DNA of 64,000 nt from Sporocytophaga sp. (lineage in GTDB: Bacteria; Bacteroidota; Bacteroidia; Cytophagales; Cytophagaceae): assembly GCA_024707265.1 (NCBI GenBank), contig JANQAB010000002.1, positions 640,188-704,187 on the forward strand. Direction: 5' to 3'. Shown piece after piece: positions 56,030-64,000 of the stretch (the stretch's first letter is position 1; every line of letters begins with the position of its first letter). A program made the translations under genes and the position numbers. Under the pieces are notes generated by a model. It worked only from the letters and a program-made list of their open reading frames with translations. It was not told the DNA's origin and ran no database searches.

Positions 56030-58838
56030 GGACGGATTTGTTTAATATTGGTAAAGTTATGATTACTTCTGAACCTGAACTCTGAGCAGAAGAATTAAAT
56101 TCTATTTTTGCATGTACTGCATGAACCTTGTTAAGTATTTCAATGCGCTCTATTATATTTTTCAGAGCTGTAGATCCTTCTTTGTTTTTATATTCAGGAG
56201 AAAAACCTGCTCCATTATCTTTTACGCTAAAAATGATATAATTATCGTCTTTCAGGATAATATTTATAGAAAGCTTTGCTTTATGGCCCTCATTGATTAA
56301 AGGGAACAGGGCGTGTTTAAATGCATTTTCTACAATTGGTTGCACAAACATTGCAGGTATATAGTTTCCATTGAGACCTGGATCAGGTTTGAGAAAATCT
56401 ATTTCGACCTGATTATTCATTCTGAGATTTTCCAGTTGCAGGTACATCTCCAGACTCTCTATTTCCTCGCCCAGTGTAATGTACAATTCTCTTGAATAAT
56501 CAAGGTATTTCCTTATCAGGTTGGCAAATAAAACCAGGTATTTATTGGCTTTACGCTTATCTTCTTTAATTACAAACTGCTGAATAGAATTCAAAGTATT
56601 GAACAAGAAATGAGGATTCATCTGGTTTCTAAGCGCTGTTTGTTCTAATTGAAGTGCTCTGAGTTTTCTTTTCTGTACCTGTTTGTAGTTAATAAACCAG
56701 AGATAAATGAGCAGGAGTAAAACTGCAATAGCAATAAAAATAATCAGTGAATGAAACCAGACAGAATTGGTAAAATGGGCTTTTATGGTAAACATTTGTT
56801 CAGCCGTTTGTTTGCTGGTTTTACCATGTTTAGAAATGGTCCTGACTTTAAATGTATATTTTCCTGGTTTTAGTCCGCTATAAAAAACCTCATTATTAGC
56901 AGCATTCAGCCAGGTTTTGTCAATGCCTTCAAGCATGTATTGATAAGTCATATCTCCAAGACTGGAAATAGAGATTCCTGAAAAGCCAAAAGTTATATTA
57001 TTCTGATTCCAGTCAAGAAGGATTTTTTTACCAAAAATATATGGCTCATTGTTAACCTCCAACGATGTGATAAAAACCTTAGGACGGCCTTCTGAGACTG
57101 ATGCCTGTGAAGGTATGAAATAAGATATCCCTCTTTCTGAAGCTACAAATACTGTGTCCTGTTTAAGGCAGAAGGAGCTTAGCTGTATTGGTAACAGACC
57201 TTCAGAACCAGAATATGAAATTATATTCAGATTTCGGATATCCAGATAGTCCAAGCCACGATTGGTGAGTAACCAGATATTCTTTTTCTCATCAGTATGT
57301 AATTCTGAGATAATATCACCATTGAGGCCTTTGGATTCAGTAATTTGAATAGTACTATCCTTGTGAAGGATAAATAAACCATGACCATATGTTGCAATAG
57401 CGGGAAAACGAGCAATGTTGGTGATTGCGGTTATTCTTTTCCCTTGAAGTAAATTTCCAGAAAACTTAAGTGTATCTGAATGATCAGAATAGACCTTTAG
57501 GCCTCCTAAAGTACCTACATACAGAGTATTTCCAATGTATACAGCCTCTGTTGTTCTGTAATCATACAGCTTTTTTATTCCATGGTCTATGCTGAAAAGC
57601 CCGACATTAGAAGCAACTAATAATTTGTCGTTGTTAAAGCTAAGATCCTTGACGGCTATATCTGGTATCGTTTTCGTAATAGTGCCTGTATATTTGTACA
57701 ATCCAAGGTCACATCCGATCCAGATATTCCCCTTATCATCTTTTACAATTTTTTTGACGCGGTTATAAGTCTGACCTTCTTCTATCTGAATTTGTTTTAT
57801 AGCATTATTTTTCCTGTTAATGATGTAAAACGAACCCTTATCGCTACCGGCATAAATAATATCGCCATCAGTATATAAGGATATGATAGGAGGTAACAAT
57901 TGGTCTTGTTCGTCTCTAAGTTCGAAAAAAGGTAAGGAAGGAGCCATGTAAATTCCTTTTCCCAATGTGCTTATCCAGACATTCCCTTCAGAATCTTCAC
58001 TCAACGATGTAATGGTAGTACCTGCCAAATACTGTTGAGATTCCCCCTGATTGATGTGGAATAAACCATTTCGGGTACCTATCCAGGAATGCTCCTTAGA
58101 GTCTTTTAAAAAGCACAGGACTTTTTCTGAAGGCACTTTGATTGAGAAATTTTTTCCTTCAATTAAATTTTTAGTTTCATTAACCTTAAATAAACCGGGC
58201 TTTCTATATGATCTGGAATAAAAATAAGTTGAAACCTCTTTCTTAAGAAGTGCAGATCCTGTAAATATAAGAGTGTGACTCTGAGCGACTGCAAATATGG
58301 TATCATTCTTTTGTACAAAAATGTTAACGGCATTAAACGTACCCTTTTTATCAGAATAGATCTTAATTCTCTTGTCAGGTAATAAAACCTTTATTCCTTC
58401 CTCTTTTGAGGAAAACCAAATGTTTCCTTTACTATCAGGGAAAGCGTCTTTGATAAAATAGGTAAAGCTGAGTTTTTTCAGGAAAGGAGTGTTTCCTGAA
58501 TGATGGATGAAGCCTTTATAGTAATAGGATAGCTGTCCGTTATAGCTCAGGAACCAGATTCTTCCTTTCTGATCTTCAACTATTTTGAATATTTCATTGT
58601 CTGCAAGACCATTTTGGGTAGTATAGTTTTTGAAGTCTTTACCATCAAAACGACTGACCCCGTTTTCTGAAGCAATCCAGATATAGCCTTTGCTGTCTTG
58701 TATGATGTCGTAGCAGACATTACTGGGCAATCCATTGCTGGAAGTAATATTTTTTAAAACCAGCTTTTGAGAATATACCGGAAAAAAAAACAATATTAAA
58801 AAGGTAAATAATAGGAAAAATAATTTTTTACTAACCAT
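56019..58838 (-). CDS. Sensor histidine kinase with two-component regulator propeller
   Basis: A 939-residue membrane kinase. The signal peptide leads to a large periplasmic beta-propeller of repeated blades (CYDIIQDSKGYIWIASENGV, KGNIWIGCDLGLYKY; W-I-G/W-x-A patterns), then a Y_Y_Y domain (LEGIDKTWLNAANNE), one membrane helix (about 710-730), and a LytS-type His_kinase domain with the phospho-His in NPHFLFNTLNSI and ATP-binding motifs PIVENAFKHA and VKDNGAGFS. It is a classical, not a hybrid, sensor: the LytTR regulator is separate. Ligand unknown. Confidence 0.93.
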   Translation of the reverse strand: MVSKKLFFLLFTFLILFFFPVYSQKLVLKNITSSNGLPSNVCYDIIQDSKGYIWIASENGVSRFDGKDFKNYTTQNGLADNEIFKIVEDQKGRIWFLSYNGQLSYYYKGFIHHSGNTPFLKKLSFTYFIKDAFPDSKGNIWFSSKEEGIKVLLPDKRIKIYSDKKGTFNAVNIFVQKNDTIFAVAQSHTLIFTGSALLKKEVSTYFYSRSYRKPGLFKVNETKNLIEGKNFSIKVPSEKVLCFLKDSKEHSWIGTRNGLFHINQGESQQYLAGTTITSLSEDSEGNVWISTLGKGIYMAPSLPFFELRDEQDQLLPPIISLYTDGDIIYAGSDKGSFYIINRKNNAIKQIQIEEGQTYNRVKKIVKDDKGNIWIGCDLGLYKYTGTITKTIPDIAVKDLSFNNDKLLVASNVGLFSIDHGIKKLYDYRTTEAVYIGNTLYVGTLGGLKVYSDHSDTLKFSGNLLQGKRITAITNIARFPAIATYGHGLFILHKDSTIQITESKGLNGDIISELHTDEKKNIWLLTNRGLDYLDIRNLNIISYSGSEGLLPIQLSSFCLKQDTVFVASERGISYFIPSQASVSEGRPKVFITSLEVNNEPYIFGKKILLDWNQNNITFGFSGISISSLGDMTYQYMLEGIDKTWLNAANNEVFYSGLKPGKYTFKVRTISKHGKTSKQTAEQMFTIKAHFTNSVWFHSLIIFIAIAVLLLLIYLWFINYKQVQKRKLRALQLEQTALRNQMNPHFLFNTLNSIQQFVIKEDKRKANKYLVLFANLIRKYLDYSRELYITLGEEIESLEMYLQLENLRMNNQVEIDFLKPDPGLNGNYIPAMFVQPIVENAFKHALFPLINEGHKAKLSINIILKDDNYIIFSVKDNGAGFSPEYKNKEGSTALKNIIERIEILNKVHAVHAKIEFNSSAQSSGSEVIITLPILNKSVHVN

Positions 58839-58988
58839 AGAATAAAAATATCTATTTTTGTTAAGGAAAAAAAACTGAAGAAGATTTCCAAATATCTTAA
58901 TGAAAGGCTAATGCTGGAAATACTTAAGCTTTTTGTTTTTAGTTGATTAATATTTTTATTAAATGCATAACGTTTAATTTTTATAAAG

Positions 58989-59345
58989 ATGAATAAATCA
59001 AGAATTTTAAAGTCCGGAGGTTTAGCAATTGCACTTTTACTGTCTCTTTTTACTTTACATTCCTGCGGTTGTAAGTGTGATTGTATTAAAGGATCCGAAT
59101 GTTCAAAAGTTTCAATTTATTTAAATGCAGATGGTAGTTTGGCTTTTGAAAAGGAGTATTGTCAAAATTATGATCGTTATGATGAGAATGAGTTAATAAA
59201 AGATTCAATCGATCAGCTTGTAAAAGTATATCCTGATAGTGAATATAAAGTTGTTACGAAGGATACATCTTATGTTGAAAGCCGAATACAAACCAAACAA
59301 TGCGAAGGAAATCCTCCAGATTATTCGTGTGAATGTGCTAAATGA
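58989..59345 (+). CDS. Small cysteine-rich lipoprotein of unknown function
   Basis: 118 residues with a lipoprotein signal (AIALLLSLFTLHSC, Cys near residue 26) followed by GCKCDCIKGSEC. The body is charged and ends with cysteines (QCEGNPPDYSCECAK). No family recognised. It is divergent from the kinase and 33 bp before the next lipoprotein on the same strand. Confidence 0.65.
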   Translation: MNKSRILKSGGLAIALLLSLFTLHSCGCKCDCIKGSECSKVSIYLNADGSLAFEKEYCQNYDRYDENELIKDSIDQLVKVYPDSEYKVVTKDTSYVESRIQTKQCEGNPPDYSCECAK

Positions 59346-59378
59346 AAGTAAGATTAACAGGTACTTTTTAATTAGAAT

Positions 59379-60216
59379 ATGAAGAGATTTTTTATATCTA
59401 TAGTAACAGTTATACTGTTAGTAATTACAGGATGTCATAATTTACCTGCAGCTAATGAGCAGGGAAGTAGTGCTGCTAAAACAAACATTCATTTGCCAAA
59501 AGCTGGGTATACCTCAATTAAGGAAAAAATAATTCAGATAAGTAAAAAGGATTATGAAGGATGTTATTCAGCAACATGGGATATGAAGATCCCTTTGTTA
59601 GTGGATTTGCCTGAGAAGGACATACGAAATGCAGTCAATGATAGTATATACAAAATTGTGAATCTGTTATTGAAAGATACCTTAGAGTATAAGAATAATG
59701 TATATGAAATTACTTACGATTGTGATACTACTGGTACTTCTTTTTCTAATCCTGAAGCCGTTGGGCTCTATAGCAAGCTGGGTAGGAATTCGGAAAGGAT
59801 TTTGAGCCTGAACTTATATGCTAGTTGGGTTGCAGGACAAGGAGGTCATGGATTTGGTACAAATCTTTCTTCATTTAATGTTGATGTTGTCAATAATAAG
59901 TTATTATTGATTAATGACCTGTTCAATAATGCAAATACCAAAAAGCTTTTGAAATGCCTAATAGAAAAAAAGAATCGAATTTCCGAATGAAACAATCTCA
60001 TTAGATGAGAGCTTTAACCTTTTTGGGAGTTCAGAAGGCGATCAAGGTTATGGATCGTATGAATATGTGGGATTTAGAATTGAAAACTCATCTATTATCT
60101 TTAGTTATAGTTTGGTCTATTCAGGAAGAGGAAATGGAATTAATGAATTAGAATTACCATTAGAAGACATTAAGCCATTCATAAATAAAAAGTACAAATG
60201 GATATGTAAAGGTTAA
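59379..60216 (+). CDS. RsiV/DUF3298-like lipoprotein; one frameshift
   Basis: Corrected length is 278 residues. A lipoprotein signal (VTVILLVITGCHN) is followed by a DUF4163/DUF3298-like fold (RNAVNDSIYKIVNLLL, LNLYASWVAGQGGHG, FNVDVVNNKLLLINDLF) with the DUF3298-like tail IIFSYSLVYSGRGNGINELE. As read it stops at 59990. Removing one A from the run 59965-59971 continues the frame to a stop at 60214-60216. Likely periplasmic and membrane-anchored; exact role unknown. Confidence 0.72.
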
Positions 60217-60304
60217 GGCCTATATAATGGCTTATATTTGTCTTAGATATAAAGTTTGAAGCTTTTGAACTGAAATCAATCAGACATTAAAATCAGGATC
60301 TTGA

Positions 60305-60535
60305 TTACCGATTTTGGGAAATAGAGTCTTGCCCTACAGCTCCTGATCCTCTTCCTTGTCCTGTATTATTATTTTGTTCTACAGAATCACCTTCTTTTAT
60401 TTCCCTGTCACGAGTTGCTTCAACGGCTGTTGAGTCGTCCTTAATATTTTTATTTGAACTCCTGTCATCTCCATTGCAACTAATCACTGCAAGGCCCAAT
60501 CCGATCATTATTGCAGATAATGTTCTTTTTTCCAT
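60305..60535 (-). CDS. Small lipoprotein, acidic/asparagine-rich
   Basis: 76 residues: a lipoprotein signal (SAIMIGLGLAVISC, Cys near residue 20) and a short low-complexity tail rich in Asp, Asn and Gly. Probably a surface or periplasmic lipoprotein. No family. Confidence 0.55.
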   Translation of the reverse strand: MEKRTLSAIMIGLGLAVISCNGDDRSSNKNIKDDSTAVEATRDREIKEGDSVEQNNNTGQGRGSGAVGQDSISQNR

Positions 60536-60770
60536 ATTGTCTCTTTAGTTTTATTGAATCGTTCAATTATCAGAAGTAATTCTTTTTATTCAAAAATGTT
60601 TAAATAATAGAAATTGGTCCACCTATAGTCTTTAAGAATTGTGAACTGTTAAACTGTTATAATTCAGATTTGTTGTGGTGTATCCAGGTAACAATATAAC
60701 TTCACAGAGAAAACTCTGTTATTATTTTACTTGCCTAAAGATTTTCTTTATCGATAAATTGTTTTAATAA

Positions 60771-61682
60771 ATGGTATTAACACCCAGTTTAAGTTTATTC
60801 CGGATTGTAAGATTTACCTGGAAGGTAGATCTGTTGATAATCGTAACCTGCATTGCAACCTATTATATTCATGAGCACGTAATACCCCAGGCTATACTAT
60901 TGCCCCCAATGTTACCGACATTATTAGGAACTGCTCTCGCATTCTTCGTCGGTTTTAGTAATAATCAGGCTTATGACAGGTGGTGGGAAGCCCGTATTAT
61001 CTGGGGTGCTTTGGTTAATGATTCCCGCAGTTGGTCGCGTAATATATTGCAATATACCAATCCTGGAAATTTAAAGGTGGAGGAGCTGGAGCTTATCAAA
61101 AGCAAGATGATTCTTCGTCAGATTGGCTTTGTCTATGCATTGAAAGAATCACTTCGGAAAAAAACGGATGGTTATTATAAGCAGTTTTTTACGAATCAGG
61201 AGCTTGAACAATTAAGTAAAGAAGACAATATTCCCAATGCAGTCCTTTCTCTTAATGCCAGGGATTTGGAATATTTGACAAAGCAAAATTGCATAAGTGA
61301 ATTTCGCTTTATGCAGTTTAATGGATTTCTTACACTGTTTACAGATCATATGGGAAAATCAGAACGGATCAGTAATACCGTGTTTCCTACTTCCTATATC
61401 TATTTTACCAAACTTTTTATTTGGGTACTGGTGATTTTTATAACCATTATCCTTGCGGATAATGTAGGTGCCTGGTCAATAATCCTTGGCTGGATTGTGG
61501 GTTTTGTATTTCATGTGTCCCATCAAAATGGAATGGCATTGATGGAGCCGTTTCAGGAAGTTCCTTCTGGTATGCCATTAAACCAGATAGCAAGAGTAAT
61601 TGAGATAAATCTCCTTCAGATGCTGGGGGAGAAGGATATACCAGAGCCAGTAAAAGCTGTAAATGGGGAATATATTCTTTGA
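60771..61682 (+). CDS. Bestrophin-family (UPF0187) anion channel
   Basis: The 303-residue membrane protein has helices at both ends (IVTCIATYYIHEHVIP, FIWVLVIFITIILADN) and the family signature GFSNNQAYDRWWEARIIWG (near residue 63), followed by cytosolic helices, as in prokaryotic bestrophins and the E. coli homologue YneE. These form pentameric ion channels; the ion is inferred. Complete, stand-alone gene. Confidence 0.9.
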   Translation: MVLTPSLSLFRIVRFTWKVDLLIIVTCIATYYIHEHVIPQAILLPPMLPTLLGTALAFFVGFSNNQAYDRWWEARIIWGALVNDSRSWSRNILQYTNPGNLKVEELELIKSKMILRQIGFVYALKESLRKKTDGYYKQFFTNQELEQLSKEDNIPNAVLSLNARDLEYLTKQNCISEFRFMQFNGFLTLFTDHMGKSERISNTVFPTSYIYFTKLFIWVLVIFITIILADNVGAWSIILGWIVGFVFHVSHQNGMALMEPFQEVPSGMPLNQIARVIEINLLQMLGEKDIPEPVKAVNGEYIL

Positions 61683-62076
61683 TTTTTTGTCAATTTTTTT
61701 AAATCAAATGAATTGGAATAGTTTTGCTCATCAGTATTATAGTAATTTAAAGCGTCCTCATCTTGAATTATTATTCTAATGTAAGGAACAAATCTTTTTT
61801 GATATCGTAAATTAAGTCTCCCAATGATAATTTTGGAAGCAACTGAATTGATTGTAAAAATATCAGTTGAGTCAAGAGGAAAAAATAAAATGCCTGCAGA
61901 TGCAATGATTATATATTCATAAATTTTGAATGGAAGGCTTTATTCGTTTCACATTTTTATTCCTTTTTATAGAAGCGGGACTTATGCTACGGACAGATAA
62001 TTAGGTGATCAGATTCTAGCGCTGTCTTCTATAGTATATACTGATAGTCATGTTTGAAAGAATAATAGAGAGTATT
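61683..62076. other. Intergenic region (394 bp)
   Basis: AT-rich sequence. One short frame (ATG at 61709, 23 codons) has no supporting feature. I see no RNA or hairpin worth naming. Confidence 0.35.
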
Positions 62077-63483
62077 ATGTTCAAAAAGAAGAGACATCTT
62101 CTTCCTATTCTTTTGGCGACCTTTGTTTCATTACAACTTTTCGGACAAGGCACTTCAAAAGTAATAAATGATATTACCCAGTTAAACCCAATCAAAGTAA
62201 ATGCAATCATTTCTCCTGAAAGTACACAAGAGATCATTGATGCAGTAAAAACTCATAATGGACCTGTTTCAGTTGGTGGAGGTCGTTTCAGCATGGGAGG
62301 TCAAACAGCGACAGAACAGGCATTGCAAATAGACATGAGGAGCTTTGACAGTATCATCTTCTTTTCTAAAGAGAATAAAGAAATTACAGTTCAAGCAGGA
62401 ATAACCTGGAGAAAAATTCAAGAGTTTGTTGATCCATACAACTTGTCAGTAAAAATAATGCAGACCTATGCCAACTTCACGGTTGGAGGTTCATTAAGTG
62501 TTAATGTTCATGGAAGATACATTGGAGGAGGACCTATTGTTTTATCTGTAAAAGAAATAAAAATAATTTTAGCTAATGGCGATTTAATAACGGCAAGTCC
62601 CACAGAGAATAAGGATGTATTTTATGGAGCAATTGGTGGCTATGGTGGACTGGGAGTGATTGTTCAGGCAACATTATTTTTAACTGATAATGATAAAGTA
62701 GAACGGACAGACAAAGTTCTTTTAATTAAAGAATATAAACAGTTTTTTGTAGACAATATAAGAAGTGATTCTTTAGTTGTTTTTCATAATGCCGATATCT
62801 ATCCAAATCGATATAAAAAAGTAAGAGAAATTTCTTATAGGAAAACACCAAGAGCCGTTACGGTAAGCTATAGATTGAAACCTCATGATAAAAAATACAG
62901 GTTCAACAAGTTCGCTTTTAAAGTAGTCTCAGAATTCCCGGCTGGAAAATGGTTGAGACAGCATTTTATGGAGCCCTTTTTATATATGGGTAAACCAGTG
63001 GAGTGGAGAAATTACGAAGCGAGTTATAATGTTCTTGAATTAGAGCCCAAGTCAAGGGAAAAATCAACTTATGTTCTTCAGGAATATTTTGTGCCGATAG
63101 AGAAGTTTGACGCTTTTTATCCATTAATGTCCTGTATTTTAAGGAAGAATAATGTAAACGTGATTAATATATCTATACGACATGCAAAGCAGGATCCGGG
63201 TACAATGCTTGCCTGGGCAAGGACAGAAGTATTTGCTTTTGTACTTTACTACAAACAAGGAACGACACAAGCTAATAAAGAAGAAGTAAAAAAGTGGACA
63301 CAACAATTGATTGATGCATCTATTTCATGTGAGGGTACCTATTATCTGCCTTATCAAATCCATGCAACAAATGAGCAATTCTTAAAAGCATATCTCAACG
63401 CTGATAATTTTTTCAAACTTAAAAAGCAACTTGATCCGACAAATAAATTCAGGAATAAGTTATGGGATACTTATTACAAATGA
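62077..63483 (+). CDS. FAD-binding oxidoreductase (PCMH/FAD_binding_4, sugar-lactone oxidase-like), exported
   Basis: A 468-residue flavoprotein. From the ATG at 62077 the signal peptide is MFKKKRHLLPILLATFVSLQ then LFGQG; a further ATG at 62050 would add nine residues before it. The FAD domain shows VSVGGGRFSMGG, ITWRKIQEFV, NFTVGGSLSVNVHGRYIGGG and IGGYGGLGVIVQATL. A C-terminal domain (about 230-450) ends LDPTNKFRNKLW, as in D-arabinono-1,4-lactone/L-gulono-lactone oxidases. An exported version is unusual. Substrate unknown. Confidence 0.85.
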   Translation: MFKKKRHLLPILLATFVSLQLFGQGTSKVINDITQLNPIKVNAIISPESTQEIIDAVKTHNGPVSVGGGRFSMGGQTATEQALQIDMRSFDSIIFFSKENKEITVQAGITWRKIQEFVDPYNLSVKIMQTYANFTVGGSLSVNVHGRYIGGGPIVLSVKEIKIILANGDLITASPTENKDVFYGAIGGYGGLGVIVQATLFLTDNDKVERTDKVLLIKEYKQFFVDNIRSDSLVVFHNADIYPNRYKKVREISYRKTPRAVTVSYRLKPHDKKYRFNKFAFKVVSEFPAGKWLRQHFMEPFLYMGKPVEWRNYEASYNVLELEPKSREKSTYVLQEYFVPIEKFDAFYPLMSCILRKNNVNVINISIRHAKQDPGTMLAWARTEVFAFVLYYKQGTTQANKEEVKKWTQQLIDASISCEGTYYLPYQIHATNEQFLKAYLNADNFFKLKKQLDPTNKFRNKLWDTYYK

Positions 63484-63710
63484 CAATGTTTGATTGAGTG
63501 AAGGCAAATACGAATTTCAAGTGGAAGTTTATAAGTAATATTTTCCTGGATTTATTTTCAGGAATTTGCACATATTCAAAAAACAATGACCTGAAAGTTG
63601 GAATACATTCAAATTTTCGGCACATACGGATAAAAATATGTTGCTTATAAAATTCTGGTTCTTAACTTGTAAATCATAAGTTTTAAATTCAATCTTTAAA
63701 ATAAAAAAAT

Positions 63711-64000
63711 ATGGCAAAAACAGATTTTAAGAGTATTGATGAATATCAGGTTGGATTCCCTTTAGAGATTCAGGAAAGGATGCAAACTATTCGTAAAATA
63801 ATTCATGAAATCGTTCCTGAAGTTGAAGAAGCGATCAGTTATCAAATACCGTGTTTTAAGTACAATGGATATTTGATCTACTATGCAGCTTTTCCAAATC
63901 ATATTTCACTTTCAAATCCTTTTAGCGCTGAATTTTTAAAAGAATTTGAAAACGATCTTAAAAATTATAAAGTTTCTAAAGCGGTAATTCAATTACCGAA
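63711..64000 (+). CDS. DUF1801 (YdhG-like) protein, N-terminal part
   Basis: The 96 residues in the window begin MAKTDFKSIDEYQ and show the fold core IIHEIVPEVEEAISYQIPCFKYNG and YYAAFPNHISL, typical of DUF1801. Members include iron-chaperone-like proteins; function is not firmly known. The gene runs off the right edge. Confidence 0.85.
   Translation, partial: MAKTDFKSIDEYQVGFPLEIQERMQTIRKIIHEIVPEVEEAISYQIPCFKYNGYLIYYAAFPNHISLSNPFSAEFLKEFENDLKNYKVSKAVIQLP

Noticed and set aside
61709..61780. A 23-codon reading frame (MNWNSFAHQYYSN...)
   Set aside because: Too short, with no ribosome site or similarity that I recognise.

Overview
The window is AT-rich bacterial DNA from a member of the Bacteroidota, most likely a Cytophagales-type glider. 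The evidence is several secreted proteins with type IX secretion (T9SS) sorting domains (both the gliding-type B domain and the short type A domain), two M43 cytophagalysin-like metalloproteases, Bacteroidota -7 boxes of the form TAnnTTTG, and a propeller/LytTR sensor pair. Genus and species cannot be read from the sequence.

Layout. 1-1144: start of a succinate dehydrogenase operon. 1315-8337: a T9SS type B protein, fabD, an IS1595-family insertion, folK and sppA. 8359-13025: biotin locus bioB, a PRC-barrel gene, then bioF-bioD-bioA. 13115-21377: a secreted protein of unknown role, a crotonase, ComEC, an M43 protease, phoH and a DUF62 SAM hydrolase. 21786-25469: purL. 25544-34214: cell-envelope genes, a lactate-permease-family transporter between two four-helix-bundle genes, tRNA-Leu(CAA) and a second M43 protease. 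34554-41821: Crp-type regulator, CPBP protease, TerC, PEP synthase and a lipoprotein serine protease. 41922-45859: two tandem membrane PAS proteins. 46083-52574: an accessory stretch with an MNT-HEPN protein, an ABC/RecF-type ATPase, a PD-(D/E)XK-like gene split by an IS21 element, and an ADP-ribosylglycohydrolase. 52710-60535: two duplicated beta-barrel-like proteins, a LytTR regulator with its propeller histidine kinase, and small lipoproteins. 60771-64000: bestrophin, an FAD oxidoreductase and the start of a DUF1801 protein.

Two things stand out. First, a two-gene module: the ATPase at 47145-48386 is followed without a gap by a small gene carrying a D-x12-E-x-K nuclease signature. That gene is cut by a 2.6-kb IS21 element with a clean 5-bp target duplication, and removing the element restores one 171-codon reading frame. 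It is a candidate defence-like module, disabled here. Second, the two four-helix-bundle genes carry a shared 3' tail that looks better conserved than the genes, plus hairpins of short tandem repeats upstream, so they look like copies of a small dispersed element.

A caution for any user: at least a dozen otherwise well-conserved genes (phoH, DUF62 hydrolase, crotonase, M43 protease, istA and others) are each broken by a one-base change, mostly in runs of A or T and mostly one base too many. In every case correcting one base restores the family sequence. This pattern points to homopolymer errors in the sequence rather than gene decay, so these genes are given below as single CDS spans with the break marked.
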